From positions 62,001 to 126,000 of the forward strand of contig NZ_JTJC03000002.1 in assembly GCF_000817735.3 (NCBI RefSeq): a stretch of 64,000 bases of DNA, read 5' to 3'. Source of the stretch: Scytonema millei VB511283 (GTDB lineage Bacteria; Cyanobacteriota; Cyanobacteriia; Cyanobacteriales; Chroococcidiopsidaceae). Shown piece after piece: positions 44,784 through 54,349 of the stretch. The translations under genes were made by a program, and so were the position numbers. The number at the start of each line of letters is the position of its first letter. The stretch's first letter is position 1. The notes below the pieces were generated by a model that made no database searches, was not told the origin of the DNA, and was given only the letters and a program-made list of their open reading frames with translations.

Positions 44784-45500
44784 ATGGCAAAGAAAGTATC
44801 GAGAAGATTGCGATCGCTGCAAGAGAAAGTAGAAGATCGGGCTTATGCGCCGATTGAAGCGTTGCAATTATTAAAAGAAACCGCTACAGCTAAGTTTCCC
44901 GAAGCTGCAGAAGCACATATACGGTTGGGAATCGATCCGAAATATACAGACCAACAGCTCAGAACGACAGTCGTACTACCCAAAGGTACGGGTCAAGAAG
45001 TTCGCGTTGCCGTGATTGCTAGAGGTGAAAAGGTCACGGAAGCGAGCAATGCAGGAGCAGATATCGTTGGCTCTGAGGAATTAATTACCGAAATTCAAAA
45101 CGGTAGAATGGACTTTGACAAACTCATCGCTACACCTGATGTTATGCCCCAAGTGGCAAGATTGGGTAAGTTGTTGGGTCCACGCGGTTTGATGCCATCG
45201 CCGAAAGGGGGAACAGTAACATTTGACATCGCCAGCGCGATCTCGGAGTTCAAAGCTGGTAAACTAGAATTTCGTGCCGATCGTACGGGAATCGTTCACG
45301 TCATGTTTGGGAAAGCAGCTTTCCCCGCCGAAGATTTGCTAGTCAATTTGAAGGCGCTACAAGAAACTATCGATCGTAACCGTCCCTCTGGTGCAAAAGG
45401 TCGTTACTGGCGAACCATCTTTGTGTCTGCTACGATGGGACCCGCAATTGAAGTTGAAATCAGCGGCTTGCGAGATCTCAAGATGGCAGAAGCAGCGTAG
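44784..45500 (+). CDS. rplA: 50S ribosomal protein L1
   Basis: 238 residues. The family signature is in [21 protein letters not shown], and [21 protein letters not shown] belongs to domain II. An AGGAG sits 5-6 nt before the ATG. L1 commonly represses its own mRNA. GGAATTC heptads begin right at the stop codon. Confidence 0.97.
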   Translation: MAKKVSRRLRSLQEKVEDRAYAPIEALQLLKETATAKFPEAAEAHIRLGIDPKYTDQQLRTTVVLPKGTGQEVRVAVIARGEKVTEASNAGADIVGSEELITEIQNGRMDFDKLIATPDVMPQVARLGKLLGPRGLMPSPKGGTVTFDIASAISEFKAGKLEFRADRTGIVHVMFGKAAFPAEDLLVNLKALQETIDRNRPSGAKGRYWRTIFVSATMGPAIEVEISGLRDLKMAEAA

Positions 45501-45501
45501 A

Positions 45502-45534
<33 letters not shown>

Positions 45535-45550
45535 AAATGAGAATAAAAAA

Positions 45551-45691
45551 AGCCGAAGATAGCAGGTGCTAATTAGCTTAATATCCTGCCGAGGTTTGTA
45601 CAAAAATGTTTTTGATGACACTAGTTATAGTGAAGTCGAAATAACATGACGTACACCGTGTCACCTCGGCTCTTGAGTCGAGGTTTTGTTT
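45551..45691 (+). promoter_or_regulatory. L10-type ribosomal protein leader with intrinsic attenuator
   Basis: GCCGAAGATAGCAGGTGCTAATTAGCTT-like sequence from 45552 with a matching ATCCTGCCGAGG (45583-45594) resembles the kinked stem bound by the L10-(L12)4 complex. About 70 nt later CCTCGGCTCTTGAGTCGAGG (45664-45683) plus TTTTGTTTT forms a classic terminator hairpin. L10 excess should favour termination ahead of rplJ. The L10 leader assignment is from recalled motif, not a model search. Confidence 0.7.
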
Positions 45692-45862
45692 TGGGTGGGG
45701 TAGAGACAGTAACCAGTTATCAGTGACCAGTGACCAAGAGTCGTTTAATCTCCTCTGCTTCCTCAGCTCCTCAGCTTCCTCTGCTCTCTTCCCCCGATTC
45801 CCGACTTCCTGATAACTGACAACTGTTAACTGATAACTGAAATTAGCTAGGAGGTGAAATGA

Positions 45863-46417
45863 ATGGGTAGAACCATAGAAAACAAAAAAGAGATTGTAGA
45901 GGATCTCAAAGCTACTTTGAGTGAGTCCCAACTCGCTCTTGTGATTAACTATCAAGGGTTATCGGTGGCTGAAATTACAGATTTACGGCGGCGATTGCGC
46001 CCAACCGGAACAGTCTGTAAAGTCACCAAAAACACGCTGATGGGCATCGCGATTAGCGGTCAGGATAACTGGCTAGCTATGGAAGAATTGCTCCAAGGTT
46101 CTTCAGCATTTTTGCTGGTAAAAGAAGATATCAGCGGTGCAATCAAGGCTTACCAGGACTTCCAAAAAGCCAGCAAGAAAACTGAATTGCGCGGTGGCGT
46201 AATGGAAGGTCGTCTGCTGAAAGAAGCAGATGTTAAGGCACTGGGAGACTTGCCATCTAAAGAGCAGCTTATGGCTCAAATTGCTGGAGCTATCAATGCA
46301 TTGGCAACCAAAGTTGCTGTGGGGATCAACGAAGTTCCATCTTCGCTGGCGCGTGGTATTCAGGCGTATGCCGATAAAGATGGCTCGGCTGCGACCGAAA
46401 CAGATGCTGCTGCTTAA
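45863..46417 (+). CDS. rplJ: 50S ribosomal protein L10
   Basis: 184 residues. KEIVEDLKATLSESQLALVINYQGLSVAEITDLRRRLR is the standard N-terminal domain, and the C-terminal helices hold L7/L12 dimers. A strong AGGAGGTGA lies 9 nt before the ATG. Separated from rplA by the leader and heptads, so levels of L10/L12 can be set independently. Confidence 0.97.
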   Translation: MGRTIENKKEIVEDLKATLSESQLALVINYQGLSVAEITDLRRRLRPTGTVCKVTKNTLMGIAISGQDNWLAMEELLQGSSAFLLVKEDISGAIKAYQDFQKASKKTELRGGVMEGRLLKEADVKALGDLPSKEQLMAQIAGAINALATKVAVGINEVPSSLARGIQAYADKDGSAATETDAAA

Positions 46418-46468
46418 TCAGTAGCGAGAAAGACAAGCACAAATTTAGATTACATAGGAGTTAATTGC

Positions 46469-46864
46469 ATGTCTGCTGCAACCGATCAAATTTTGGAACA
46501 ACTCAAATCTTTAACTTTGCTAGAAGCATCTGAGTTAGTCAAGCAAATCGAAGAAGCTTTTGGCGTAAGTGCTGCTGCTCCTGCTGGAGGCATGATGATG
46601 ATGGCTCCTGGTGCTGGCGCTGCTGCTCCTGCTGAGGAAGTCGAAGAGAAGACTGAATTCGACGTAATTCTAGAAGAAGTCCCCGCTGATAAGAAGATTG
46701 CCATCCTGAAGCAAGTGCGCGAACTAACAGGTCTAGGCTTGAAAGAAGCTAAAGACTTAGTAGAATCTGCACCCAAGCCAGTGAAGGAAGGCATTGCTAA
46801 AGAAGCGGCAGAAGATGCGAAGAAGACTCTAGAAGCTGCTGGCGCTAAGGTGACTGTTAAGTAA
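46469..46864 (+). CDS. rplL: 50S ribosomal protein L7/L12
   Basis: 131 residues of the ribosomal stalk. The N-terminal dimer domain ([23 protein letters not shown]), an Ala/Pro/Met hinge ([20 protein letters not shown]) and the factor-binding domain ([21 protein letters not shown] to [20 protein letters not shown]) are all there. AGGAG stands 7-8 nt before the ATG. CAGTTAT heptads start 1 bp after the stop. Confidence 0.98.
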   Translation: MSAATDQILEQLKSLTLLEASELVKQIEEAFGVSAAAPAGGMMMMAPGAGAAAPAEEVEEKTEFDVILEEVPADKKIAILKQVRELTGLGLKEAKDLVESAPKPVKEGIAKEAAEDAKKTLEAAGAKVTVK

Positions 46865-46895
46865 TCAGTTATCAGTTATCAGTTATCAGTTATCA
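46865..46895. repeat. Heptad array (CAGTTAT)n after rplL
   Basis: Four copies immediately after the rplL stop codon, between convergent rplL and the kinase gene. Confidence 0.85.
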
Positions 46896-46927
46896 GGCTG
46901 AAACTGATAAAAGGAAATGTCGCCTTG

Positions 46928-46990
46928 TGTAGGGGTGGGTTCACCAACAATCTCTGTTTTAGACAAAGATCTAGGTGAACCTGCCCCTAT
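46928..46990. repeat. Palindromic AGGGG(C/T)GGGTT element
   Basis: About 63 bp with GTAGGGGTGGGTTCACC on the left and GGTGAACCTGCCCCTAT on the right; lies between convergent rplL and the Ser/Thr kinase gene. C-to-T changes in the left arm are matched by G-to-A changes in the right arm (GGTGGG/CCTGCC region partly), so the fold is kept. Confidence 0.72.
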
Positions 46991-47021
46991 CGGTATATTT
47001 CGGTATATTTGGGTAATGAAT

Positions 47022-48707
47022 TTAATCATGTAAATTTGCATCCCAGATGCCGATGTAAATGCGATCGCGGCTATTACGTTCGATCGCTCCTTTTAGTTGA
47101 CCTTGACGAAAAGAATATCTGTTAGTCCGGCGCTGATAAACTTGTTGCAATCCTTTGGTAATTTCAGGTGCGATTCGATCGCGTAACATTCGCTGTAGTG
47201 TTGTTTGCATAGTTTCCGGCGCGACTGATTGAGCAAAAGAGACTTCAGTTTGACGCAACCGTCCAGAAGTGCGATCGAATAAATAACCGAGCGTAATGCG
47301 TTCTGGCTCGATATCGTAAATTGCCGCACGGGTGTTAACCCAAAGACCTCTACTCGTTTTTGTAGGATTGCCTAATGCTGCTTTGACTACATTTTCAGTA
47401 GTACCAATCGGAAATCCAGGTATATCTCGATCTCGATCCCCTCTAGCCCCCCTTAATAAGGGGGGTTGTATAGAGTTTCGGTCTGTCGCCCCCCCCCTTT
47501 GTAAGGAGGATTGTGGAGAGTTTTGGTCTGTCGCCCTCCTTTGTAAGGGGGGTTGGGGGGATCGAGCAGCTACGGGACTAGCGGGAGAGTTTTGGTCTGT
47601 CGCCCTCCTTTGTAAGGGGGGTTGGGGGGATCTATCCGTTGTTACGGGTGTAGGCGGCGATGCTGGCAGCACAGACGATCGCGGTGCTGGCTGGGGAACG
47701 AAACTAAAAACTGTAGCAGTACTGAGCAATCCACCAATAAGCAGCCCACCGAAAATCAGATATTTCTGCTTTTTGCCCGAACTCTGTCGAATTGTAGGAG
47801 GGGGTATAGTTTGAGTTTCTAAAGTCTGCTGGTGAGTGGGAGCGATCGCATCTCGATCGACTTCCTGGCAGGAGGATATAGTATCTACAGATTGCAAATC
47901 GTTAAGCATTTTAATCGCAGTTGAGTAGCGATCGCGTGGCTGATACTCAACTGCTTTATTCAGCACGGCGGCTAAACTAGGACTCACGTTTGCCGCGTAT
48001 TGCTGCCAGATCGCTCTTTCGGTATGCGGGTCAACCTCTAACTCTTGCGGTAACTTACCAGTCAAAAGATAAATAGCTGTCATGCCCAAACTGTAAATAT
48101 CGCTGGCGTAGATCGGTCGCCCTACGGCTTGTTCTGGAGCCATGAAGCCAGGAGTGCCCAGCACCATTGTATAAATCGATCTACCTTGAGCCGCGATCGC
48201 CGTTGCCATTGTTTCCTTAACCGCGCCAAAATCAATCATGACTGGCTGGCAATCTGGCTGACGCAAAATAATATTGTCTGGCTTAATATCGCGATAAATA
48301 ATTCCCTTACTATGGACGTAATGTAGAACTTTAAGTAGACTCACTAAGATTTTCCAGACAGTTGCTTCGCTCAGCACCCCTTCAGATGTAACTTTTCTCG
48401 TGAGAGTTTCACCCTCAATCCACTCCTGAATCAGGTAAAACTGTCCGTTTTCGCTAAAGTAGGCGTACAACTTAGGAATTTGATCGCTACCTGCACTCAA
48501 AGCTTCCAAGGTTGCAGCCTCACGCTGGAACCTCTCTTGAATGATTTGATACAGTTGCAAATCGTTTGCTACGGGTTTGAGTTGCTTAACTACGCAAGGA
48601 CGGCGAGACGGCAAATATGTATCTGCTGCCAGAAAAGTTTCGCCAAAGCCGCCTGCTCCCAGTAATTTAATTGTTTGATAGCGATTATTGAGTAACGCAG
48701 TTGTCAT
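47022..48707 (-). CDS. Ser/Thr protein kinase with repeat-expanded linker
   Basis: 561 residues. A Hanks-type kinase domain (1-~270) has the Gly loop LLGAGGFGETFLA, VAIK-like VVKQLKP, catalytic RDIKPDNIIL, DFGAVKE and APEQAVG, so it should be active. A membrane segment follows (YLIFGGLLIGGLLSTATVF, ~315-335), then a linker of near-identical units (SPQPPLQRRATDQNSP), and a C-terminal β/α domain (FPIGTTENVVKAALGNPTK onward) common in cyanobacterial kinases. The linker units are encoded by tandem DNA repeats at 47456-47636 that resemble intergenic repeats. Targets unknown. Confidence 0.92.
   Translation of the reverse strand: MTTALLNNRYQTIKLLGAGGFGETFLAADTYLPSRRPCVVKQLKPVANDLQLYQIIQERFQREAATLEALSAGSDQIPKLYAYFSENGQFYLIQEWIEGETLTRKVTSEGVLSEATVWKILVSLLKVLHYVHSKGIIYRDIKPDNIILRQPDCQPVMIDFGAVKETMATAIAAQGRSIYTMVLGTPGFMAPEQAVGRPIYASDIYSLGMTAIYLLTGKLPQELEVDPHTERAIWQQYAANVSPSLAAVLNKAVEYQPRDRYSTAIKMLNDLQSVDTISSCQEVDRDAIAPTHQQTLETQTIPPPTIRQSSGKKQKYLIFGGLLIGGLLSTATVFSFVPQPAPRSSVLPASPPTPVTTDRSPQPPLQRRATDQNSPASPVAARSPQPPLQRRATDQNSPQSSLQRGGATDRNSIQPPLLRGARGDRDRDIPGFPIGTTENVVKAALGNPTKTSRGLWVNTRAAIYDIEPERITLGYLFDRTSGRLRQTEVSFAQSVAPETMQTTLQRMLRDRIAPEITKGLQQVYQRRTNRYSFRQGQLKGAIERNSRDRIYIGIWDANLHD
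47456..47636. repeat. Tandem in-frame repeats within the kinase gene
   Basis: Three to four units starting GAG(A)GTTT(T/C)GGTCTGTCGCC followed by CTCCTTTGTAAGGGGGG. Two units are identical over ~45 bp and are 69 bp apart; the others have diverged. A run of 9-10 C sits at 47490-47498 and is a slippage-prone tract. All units keep the reading frame open. Confidence 0.85.
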
Positions 48708-48807
48708 GGAAAGTTTACTAGCAGTTTTTATACTGCTCGAATGCCATAACTCTACAGTAGCTATTTATTCAAATATCATCTGCTACCAAAAGAAACACCT
48801 CATTCGA

Positions 48808-48996
48808 TTAGGGTTCAAACACTGTAGCTGCCTCAATATCTTCTGGTATAGCAAAATCATGGACGATCTGGGCGATCGCTTTTATCTTGGCAAAATTATC
48901 TACCACGCCCGACCGATAAGCAGCTGGGATTGGTAAATCCAACACCAGCGCCATGAGATCGACATATTCAGCTAAATCTAACTGCTGCTCGTCCAT
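48808..48996 (-). CDS. DUF4089 (AtzG-like) small protein
   Basis: 62 residues: LDLAEYVDLMALVLDLPIPAAYRSGVVDNF to HDFAIPEDIEAATVFEP, the pattern of DUF4089/AtzG-like proteins. Known relatives pair with amidases (AtzG with AtzE) in transamidosome-like complexes. Here the ATG is 2 nt after the stop of the carotenoid oxygenase gene, so the two are one operon, and no amidase is near. The role in this context is unknown. Confidence 0.82.
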   Translation of the reverse strand: MDEQQLDLAEYVDLMALVLDLPIPAAYRSGVVDNFAKIKAIAQIVHDFAIPEDIEAATVFEP

Positions 48997-48998
48997 GA

Positions 48999-50486
48999 TT
49001 AACTAGCGGTCGTGCAATCTGGGGCAAAGTTACCATGCAGTCCGTAGGGAATATGATGCTTGAGATGTAAAGTCGCGATCGCGCCTTTATTTAAATCCCG
49101 ACCATCCAAAATTACCACATCAGAACGGTGGTGGGTAGAATCATAAACCACACTCAGTACCCAACCATCATCTTCTAACGTCGAGTCAGGACGGGGGACA
49201 AAAATCGGTTCGCTGATAAAGCCACGCGGCGCAGCACTCCAAAGTTGCCGTTCTCCAGTTTCTAAGTCGATTTTGAGAATTGCTTGCAAAGGTGCATTTC
49301 CGGTCGATTCATGCGCCGCACCCATAAACAGATAGCGATAAGGTCTACCTACTTTATCCTTGTGGATGCTAGGAAATTCGCAACATCTCTCCTCTATCAG
49401 TTCTCGCGATACTGTTTTATCTTGTAAGTTGAGATGAAAGCGCCACAATTGCCCAGGCTTGAGCGCATCAAAATCTACTTGCTTGAAATCGCTGGCTGGT
49501 TCTACTTCGGGGAAAGACTCGTAGCAAATTGAATCAACCACAATTTCCCCATCTTGTTCAAAAGCGTTGGCGTGGTGAAACACAAACCCAGCATGAGTTT
49601 CCAAAATCTGAACCGCTTCTTTAGGATGGCGCGGAATCAGGACAATGCGCGTTTTTTGGTGAGGTTGGAACTTGATACACTCTGCTGCCCCTCTTAACCC
49701 TAATGTAAATGGTATTGGGTTAAAAGCAACGGGGTTTTGGAAAAGAATGCAGTAGTTAGGAGTAATAGCGAAATCGTGAATGAAGGCAAACCCAGGAATA
49801 CTATGGGCGTGCTGGCGAATAACTTTCCCTGCGGGGTTCAGTTCAAAAATAGTAACTGTAGTTGATAAACCAACCTTGAGGGAGAAATTGACCAAGCAAG
49901 GTTCGCCGCCGTCCATATCGCAACTAGGATCGAGGCGAGGATGTGCTGCAAAAGGATCGCCTTCTGCGATCGCGCCGTCCAGAAAATCTTTTCCCAAGGT
50001 TTCCAGATTGTGAGGATCGAGGCGATGGGGTTCGGCTGCTTCCCACAGTGCCAATAGTTTGCCACCCCAGTAGATAACATTAGTATTGGCAATATTCTTT
50101 AGCTTGAAATCAAAGGCATTTGCCAACCAACCGCCAGCTTTTTGCGTACCAAAGACACCGCGATACAGAATTTTTCCAGCTTTTTGTTCTTCTACATACG
50201 CTTCTGTACGAATATAGCGATTGCGGAAGTGGGCGCGACCGTCACGAAATGCGATCGCGCTAATCATACCATCGCCATCAAAGGGGTGGTGAACTGGTTG
50301 TCCGTTGATATCCAATAAGCCAGGACCATTGCGGAATAGTGTCCCGCACAGTTCAGGAGGGATTTCCCCTTCGACCTCATCAATTGAATAGTCGTATTCT
50401 TGTTTGAGCGATTCATATCCTCGCTGCCAATCGTGGCGTTGGTATGACTTGGGGGGAACTGTGGTGGCGCGTTCGTGAAGTTGCAT
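48999..50486 (-). CDS. Carotenoid cleavage oxygenase (CCD/RPE65 family)
   Basis: 495 residues of a seven-blade β-propeller non-haem Fe(II) dioxygenase that cleaves carotenoids or apocarotenoids. ELCGTLFRNGPGLLDINGQPVHHPFDGDGMI is the family start. The four iron His positions appear around AAHPRLDPS, FAFIHDFAITPNY, GFVFHHANAFE and the C-terminal HIPYGLHGNF. The cleavage site and substrate are not predictable here. It is the first gene of a two-gene operon with the DUF4089 gene. Confidence 0.93.
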   Translation of the reverse strand: MQLHERATTVPPKSYQRHDWQRGYESLKQEYDYSIDEVEGEIPPELCGTLFRNGPGLLDINGQPVHHPFDGDGMISAIAFRDGRAHFRNRYIRTEAYVEEQKAGKILYRGVFGTQKAGGWLANAFDFKLKNIANTNVIYWGGKLLALWEAAEPHRLDPHNLETLGKDFLDGAIAEGDPFAAHPRLDPSCDMDGGEPCLVNFSLKVGLSTTVTIFELNPAGKVIRQHAHSIPGFAFIHDFAITPNYCILFQNPVAFNPIPFTLGLRGAAECIKFQPHQKTRIVLIPRHPKEAVQILETHAGFVFHHANAFEQDGEIVVDSICYESFPEVEPASDFKQVDFDALKPGQLWRFHLNLQDKTVSRELIEERCCEFPSIHKDKVGRPYRYLFMGAAHESTGNAPLQAILKIDLETGERQLWSAAPRGFISEPIFVPRPDSTLEDDGWVLSVVYDSTHHRSDVVILDGRDLNKGAIATLHLKHHIPYGLHGNFAPDCTTAS

Positions 50487-50512
50487 AGTTAGGGAGTAGG
50501 GAGTCGGGAGTC

Positions 50513-50560
50513 GTAGGGGCGGGTTTACCTAAAATCTCTGTTCGGAGCGAAGCTAAAGAG
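50513..50560. repeat. Partial AGGGGCGGGTTT element
   Basis: Only the left arm and interior (GTAGGGGCGGGTTTACC then AATCTCTGTTCGGAG) are present; the right arm is missing. Upstream of the carotenoid oxygenase gene, next to GGGAGTC heptads. Confidence 0.6.
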
Positions 50561-50626
50561 TCAAGATAAATTACGAATTATGACTATAATTTCATAATTC
50601 ACCATGCAGTATTCATTCTTCATCCG

Positions 50627-52087
50627 TCACTCGGCAGGTTCTTCGACTGGTTCTTGTCGCAAAGAAGATGGTACTAACTCTGACAAGTTAGGTAGCAAAG
50701 TTTGCCCGATCTCCTTATTGTCAGTTGCATCTGGAGCGATCGCAGGTTGTCCGCTAGCAGCAGTAATTTCTTCTTTAGCAGGTAGCCAGCTTAAAAATGG
50801 CAGGGGTAAAAGTGTTGATAAGTTAGTAATGACTACCAGAAGCCAGAGCAAATCGAAGTTATTCTGAGAAATGCCAAACCACCGCATCAAAATTGCTCCC
50901 ATTTGATAGGAAGCCAAGGAAGCAAGGTTTGATACAGACATTAACAAGGCAAACAGGGTTGCTTCTACTCCTGGAGGGCAAAGTCTTGCTGCCAACACCA
51001 AAACAGGCATGTAGGCAATTTGTCCCATCACCGTGAGGACAAGACTATCGCCCAAACTAAACCAGCGATCGTCAATTCCTAAACTGCGATTGGTATGGGT
51101 AACTAAGAGCAGCATACTCATACCCAAAACTGCTGAAAATAAAGTACTCCAACCAAAAATGACGCGGAAGGAGACACCTTTGAGGAAGCGCTGAAAGATC
51201 CACACGCCAACGAGGGAAGCGATACTCGTCACCAAGCGCACCCTACCTAGAAATTCTGGTTCAAACCCTAATTCATTGGTGGTGAAGAAAAAGAAGGCTG
51301 CATCAGCCGTGGGAGTGGCTTGCCAGAGGAAAATAAAGGCAGTAGGAAGCCAAATTGTTCTTTGGGCGATCGCTTGTCGTAGTTGTTTAATTTGAGTATT
51401 GACACTAGACCAGTTGGCAAACGCTTGCGAGTTCTCTGTTTTGCTGACTGGGACTTCGGTAATAAACCAAGCAATGAAAGAAACTATGAGGGGAAAAGTT
51501 GCCGTAATCAAAAATACCGTGCGGGTGCTGAAATGTTCTAGCAGCCAGCCGCTGAAATAAGCTGTAATTAAACCACCAAAGGCTGAAGTTCCCCAACATA
51601 GAGACTGCAGCGAACCCGCATCAGCTTGAGATTCGACTCTTGCTCGTTCTACCACCAAAGAGTCTACAATCACGTCGCTGACGGCAACTGATAAAGAGCC
51701 TAGCGCGATCGCCCCTACAGCTGCCATTGGCGTATGTACGACTGTCGCCATACTCACCCAGGAAATAGCCCCTAAAATGCCTGATAAGATCAGGTAAGGA
51801 CGGCGGCGATAGCCAAAAATGGGTAAACCATCAGAGACAAAGCCAAATACTGGTTTGATAATCCAGGGAAGTGCCACAATGCCTAATAAGGACGAGACTT
51901 CGGCTGGACTCAATCCCAGTTCATCCTTGAAGAAAAAGCTGACGGCAAGGCGGGCTAAGCCTAGAATTCCCTGAACGAAGTAGACAGTCAGGATTGCGAT
52001 TAACTCCGTACTGGGTTCTTGACCGAAGAAAATCTTTTCTTTTAACGAGTCTTTTACCTTGGACAAGCCAGACGCGGAAATCAGCAT
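50627..52087 (-). CDS. MFS transporter, folate/biopterin family
   Basis: 486 residues with ~12 membrane helices. The folate-biopterin transporter (BT1/FBT) pattern is seen in YFVQGILGLARLAVSFFFKDELGLSPAEVSSLLGI, PWIIKPVFGFVSDGLPIFGYRRRPYL and VSDVIVDSLVVERAR. A plant/cyanobacterial homologue carries folates (family knowledge); the exact substrate here is inferred. A soluble C-terminal tail of ~50 residues ends in acidic Glu/Pro repeats (QEPVEEPAE). Monocistronic. Confidence 0.9.
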   Translation of the reverse strand: MLISASGLSKVKDSLKEKIFFGQEPSTELIAILTVYFVQGILGLARLAVSFFFKDELGLSPAEVSSLLGIVALPWIIKPVFGFVSDGLPIFGYRRRPYLILSGILGAISWVSMATVVHTPMAAVGAIALGSLSVAVSDVIVDSLVVERARVESQADAGSLQSLCWGTSAFGGLITAYFSGWLLEHFSTRTVFLITATFPLIVSFIAWFITEVPVSKTENSQAFANWSSVNTQIKQLRQAIAQRTIWLPTAFIFLWQATPTADAAFFFFTTNELGFEPEFLGRVRLVTSIASLVGVWIFQRFLKGVSFRVIFGWSTLFSAVLGMSMLLLVTHTNRSLGIDDRWFSLGDSLVLTVMGQIAYMPVLVLAARLCPPGVEATLFALLMSVSNLASLASYQMGAILMRWFGISQNNFDLLWLLVVITNLSTLLPLPFLSWLPAKEEITAASGQPAIAPDATDNKEIGQTLLPNLSELVPSSLRQEPVEEPAE

Positions 52088-52870
52088 TGATTAAAATAAA
52101 TAAACTTTAAGATTTATCGACTTTTATATCATATCTACTTTGAAAGGGAGTAGGGAGTAGGGAGTCGGGGAAAGAGAGCTGCTCTTGAGCTGGGGAGCAA
52201 CTATAAATTAAATTCAAAATTTCAGAGGGTACAAACCTGACCCAGAAATGAAGAGTTGCCGAGCGACAAGTTAATGGTAAGTTCAGGTTGTCACCAATTG
52301 CAATGTGACAATTGATCGTGAGCGAGTTTTGCATGTCCCGAATGGGTTGACGATGCTGCAAAAATTTGACTTCACCTGAAATTTTATTCAAACACGAACA
52401 TCAGTTGAATTAGGAAACAAATCCGAACATATTGGCAGAATGGAAAAATTTCTGATTGCAGTATCCTTCATTAGATGCGCGATCGGGGACTACACAAAAA
52501 AGCCTTTCTAGTAAGGTAGGTAGTACTTGCCCTACACTTATCTTTTAATAAGTAAAAAGTAGCTATTTTTACACGTAAAATATCGGTATTTGAAAAACTA
52601 CGTAAAAGTCGCCTCTTGTATCGCAAATATAGACACAAATCGGACATAAGCATTGCTGTATAACCAATATTTTATTTTTTTGAAATAAGAATTATAAAAT
52701 TGTTGCCATCTATGAATTTATTTTTAGACAAAAATTTAATGCATAATTTGCTATTCCTTAAAATAATCTGAATAAGTATAACCGCAGAGAGATGACATGG
52801 GAATATCTAGCCAAGACGCAAACTTCAGTCTGTTTGGATAGTCATCAAAAAACTTTTTCTTAAAAAAATT
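52088..52870. other. 783-bp spacer, the longest gene-free stretch
   Basis: The first ~100 bp hold GGGAGTA heptads; the remainder is AT-rich and free of heptads, with a duplicated TTTTTACACGTAAAAT/ACTACGTAAAAGT motif near 52565-52610. Short open frames (94 and 60 codons on the minus strand) lack ribosome-binding sites and protein-like composition. The mscS promoter must be within it; no RNA gene was recognised. Confidence 0.55.
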
Positions 52871-53677
52871 ATGGACATAACGCAGATTGTGCAGACAGCT
52901 TCGCAAACACTAACTCAAGTAGGGTTGAAGCTCATTGGTGCAATTGTTTTCTGGATTGTTGGTCGATGGTTGATTAACGTTGCGGCTAGCCTTTTATCCC
53001 GCAGCCTCAAGCACCAAAAAGTTGATAAAACAATTTTGAGCTATCTAGTAGCTACGGTTAAAGTCACGCTAAATATTATTTTAGTCGTGGCAATTCTGGG
53101 CTTTTTTGGCATTGAAACCACCTCTTTTGCGGCTTTACTAGCGGCGGCTGGTGTGGCGATTGGTGCAGCTTGGAGCGGACTGTTAGCGAATTTTGCCGCA
53201 GGCGCGTTTCTCATGATTCTGCGACCCTTCAAGGTAGGTGACTTTATTGCTGCTGGCGGCGTGACGGGAACCGTGCAGGAAATTGGCTTGTTTGCCACTA
53301 CAATCAACACTCTAGACAACGTACACACGGTTGTAGGCAACAACAAAATCTTTTCCGACAATATTCAAAACTTTTCGGCAAATACTTATCGTCGCGTCGA
53401 TCTAGTGGCTCAACTCAACCACAACACAGATCATAATGCCGCGATCGCCATGTTAAAAGAACGGCTGAGTCGAATTCCCAACGTCCTCTCTAATCCTGCC
53501 CCAGATGTAGAAATCTTAGAATTTAATTTAGCGGGTCCCGTGTTAGCGGTACGTCCTTACTGCAACAATGCCGACTACTGGCAGGTTTATTTTGATACCA
53601 ACCGCCTGATCCGCGACAGCTTTGGCGAAGCTGGATTTTCTGCCCCAGAACAACTTTACGCGATTCGGAATAATTAG
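52871..53677 (+). CDS. Small-conductance mechanosensitive channel (MscS family)
   Basis: 268 residues with three membrane helices; the pore helix TM3 is rich in Gly/Ala (FAALLAAAGVAIGAAWSGLLANFAAGAFLMI), followed by the β-domain PFKVGDFIAAGGVTGTVQEIGLFATTINTLDN and VVGNNKIFSDNIQNFS, the core MscS signature. It lacks the extra helices of larger homologues. It should open on membrane tension to release solutes at osmotic downshift. It converges on hisB across a 32-bp palindrome. Confidence 0.93.
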   Translation: MDITQIVQTASQTLTQVGLKLIGAIVFWIVGRWLINVAASLLSRSLKHQKVDKTILSYLVATVKVTLNIILVVAILGFFGIETTSFAALLAAAGVAIGAAWSGLLANFAAGAFLMILRPFKVGDFIAAGGVTGTVQEIGLFATTINTLDNVHTVVGNNKIFSDNIQNFSANTYRRVDLVAQLNHNTDHNAAIAMLKERLSRIPNVLSNPAPDVEILEFNLAGPVLAVRPYCNNADYWQVYFDTNRLIRDSFGEAGFSAPEQLYAIRNN

Positions 53678-53681
53678 AAAT

Positions 53682-53713
53682 TTGTAGAGACGTTACACGT
53701 AACGTCTCTACAA
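53682..53713. terminator. Palindrome between convergent mscS and hisB
   Basis: 15-bp arms TTGTAGAGACGTTAC and their complement around AC. It begins 5 bp after the mscS stop and ends 3 bp before the hisB stop. A diverged relative is at 26576-26605. Likely bidirectional terminator (inference). Confidence 0.6.
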
Positions 53714-53716
53714 TAA

Positions 53717-54349
53717 TTACAACACGCCCTTGGAACTAGGGATATTACCAGCTCGACGCGGATCGATTTCTACAGCCATGCGGAGCGATCGCGCCAAAGC
53801 TTTAAAAGTTGCTTCAATAATATGGTGAGAGTTAATCCCATCGAGTTGACGAATATGCAGCGTCATTTGACTGTGGTTAACCAGCGCTACAAAGAATTCC
53901 CGCACCAGTTGAGTATCGTAGGTTCCGACTCGTTGGGTGGGAATTTGCAGTCCATAACTGAGATGGGGACGACCGGAAAAATCTAAAGCAACCTGAATTA
54001 ATGCCTCATCCAGGGGGGCGAGAAAATGCCCAAAGCGGATGATACCCTTGCGATCGCCTAAAGCTTGGTGAAAAGCTTGTCCCAGGGTAATTCCTACATC
54101 TTCATTCGTGTGGTGGTCGTCAATTTCAATATCGCCTGTCGCCTTGACTTCCAAATCGAATAGTCCGTGGGAAGCTATTTGATGCAGCATGTGGTCTAAA
54201 AATGGGATTCCCGTCGCCGCAGTGCATTTACCCGTTCCATCTAAATTCAGCGTGACTTGGACATCGGTTTCGCCTGTAGTCCGGCGGACAGAAGCAGTCC
54301 GTGCGGCAAATGTGAGTTCGTTAATTGAGGGGCGATCGCTAATCTGCAT
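53717..54349 (-). CDS. hisB: Imidazoleglycerol-phosphate dehydratase
   Basis: Histidine synthesis, conversion of IGP to imidazole-acetol phosphate. 210 residues, the monofunctional type. Mn-binding motifs [15 protein letters not shown] and [20 protein letters not shown], and [16 protein letters not shown] are intact. As with argC, no sister pathway gene is adjacent. Confidence 0.96.
   Translation of the reverse strand: MQISDRPSINELTFAARTASVRRTTGETDVQVTLNLDGTGKCTAATGIPFLDHMLHQIASHGLFDLEVKATGDIEIDDHHTNEDVGITLGQAFHQALGDRKGIIRFGHFLAPLDEALIQVALDFSGRPHLSYGLQIPTQRVGTYDTQLVREFFVALVNHSQMTLHIRQLDGINSHHIIEATFKALARSLRMAVEIDPRRAGNIPSSKGVL

Noticed and set aside
47332-47814. 160-codon plus-strand frame opposite the kinase linker
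   Set aside because: Antisense of the repeat-rich linker; its repeated peptides only mirror the DNA repeats.
52107-52653. Two minus-strand frames (94 and 60 codons) in the 783-bp spacer
   Set aside because: No ribosome-binding sites, unusual residue composition, and one starts within heptad DNA.
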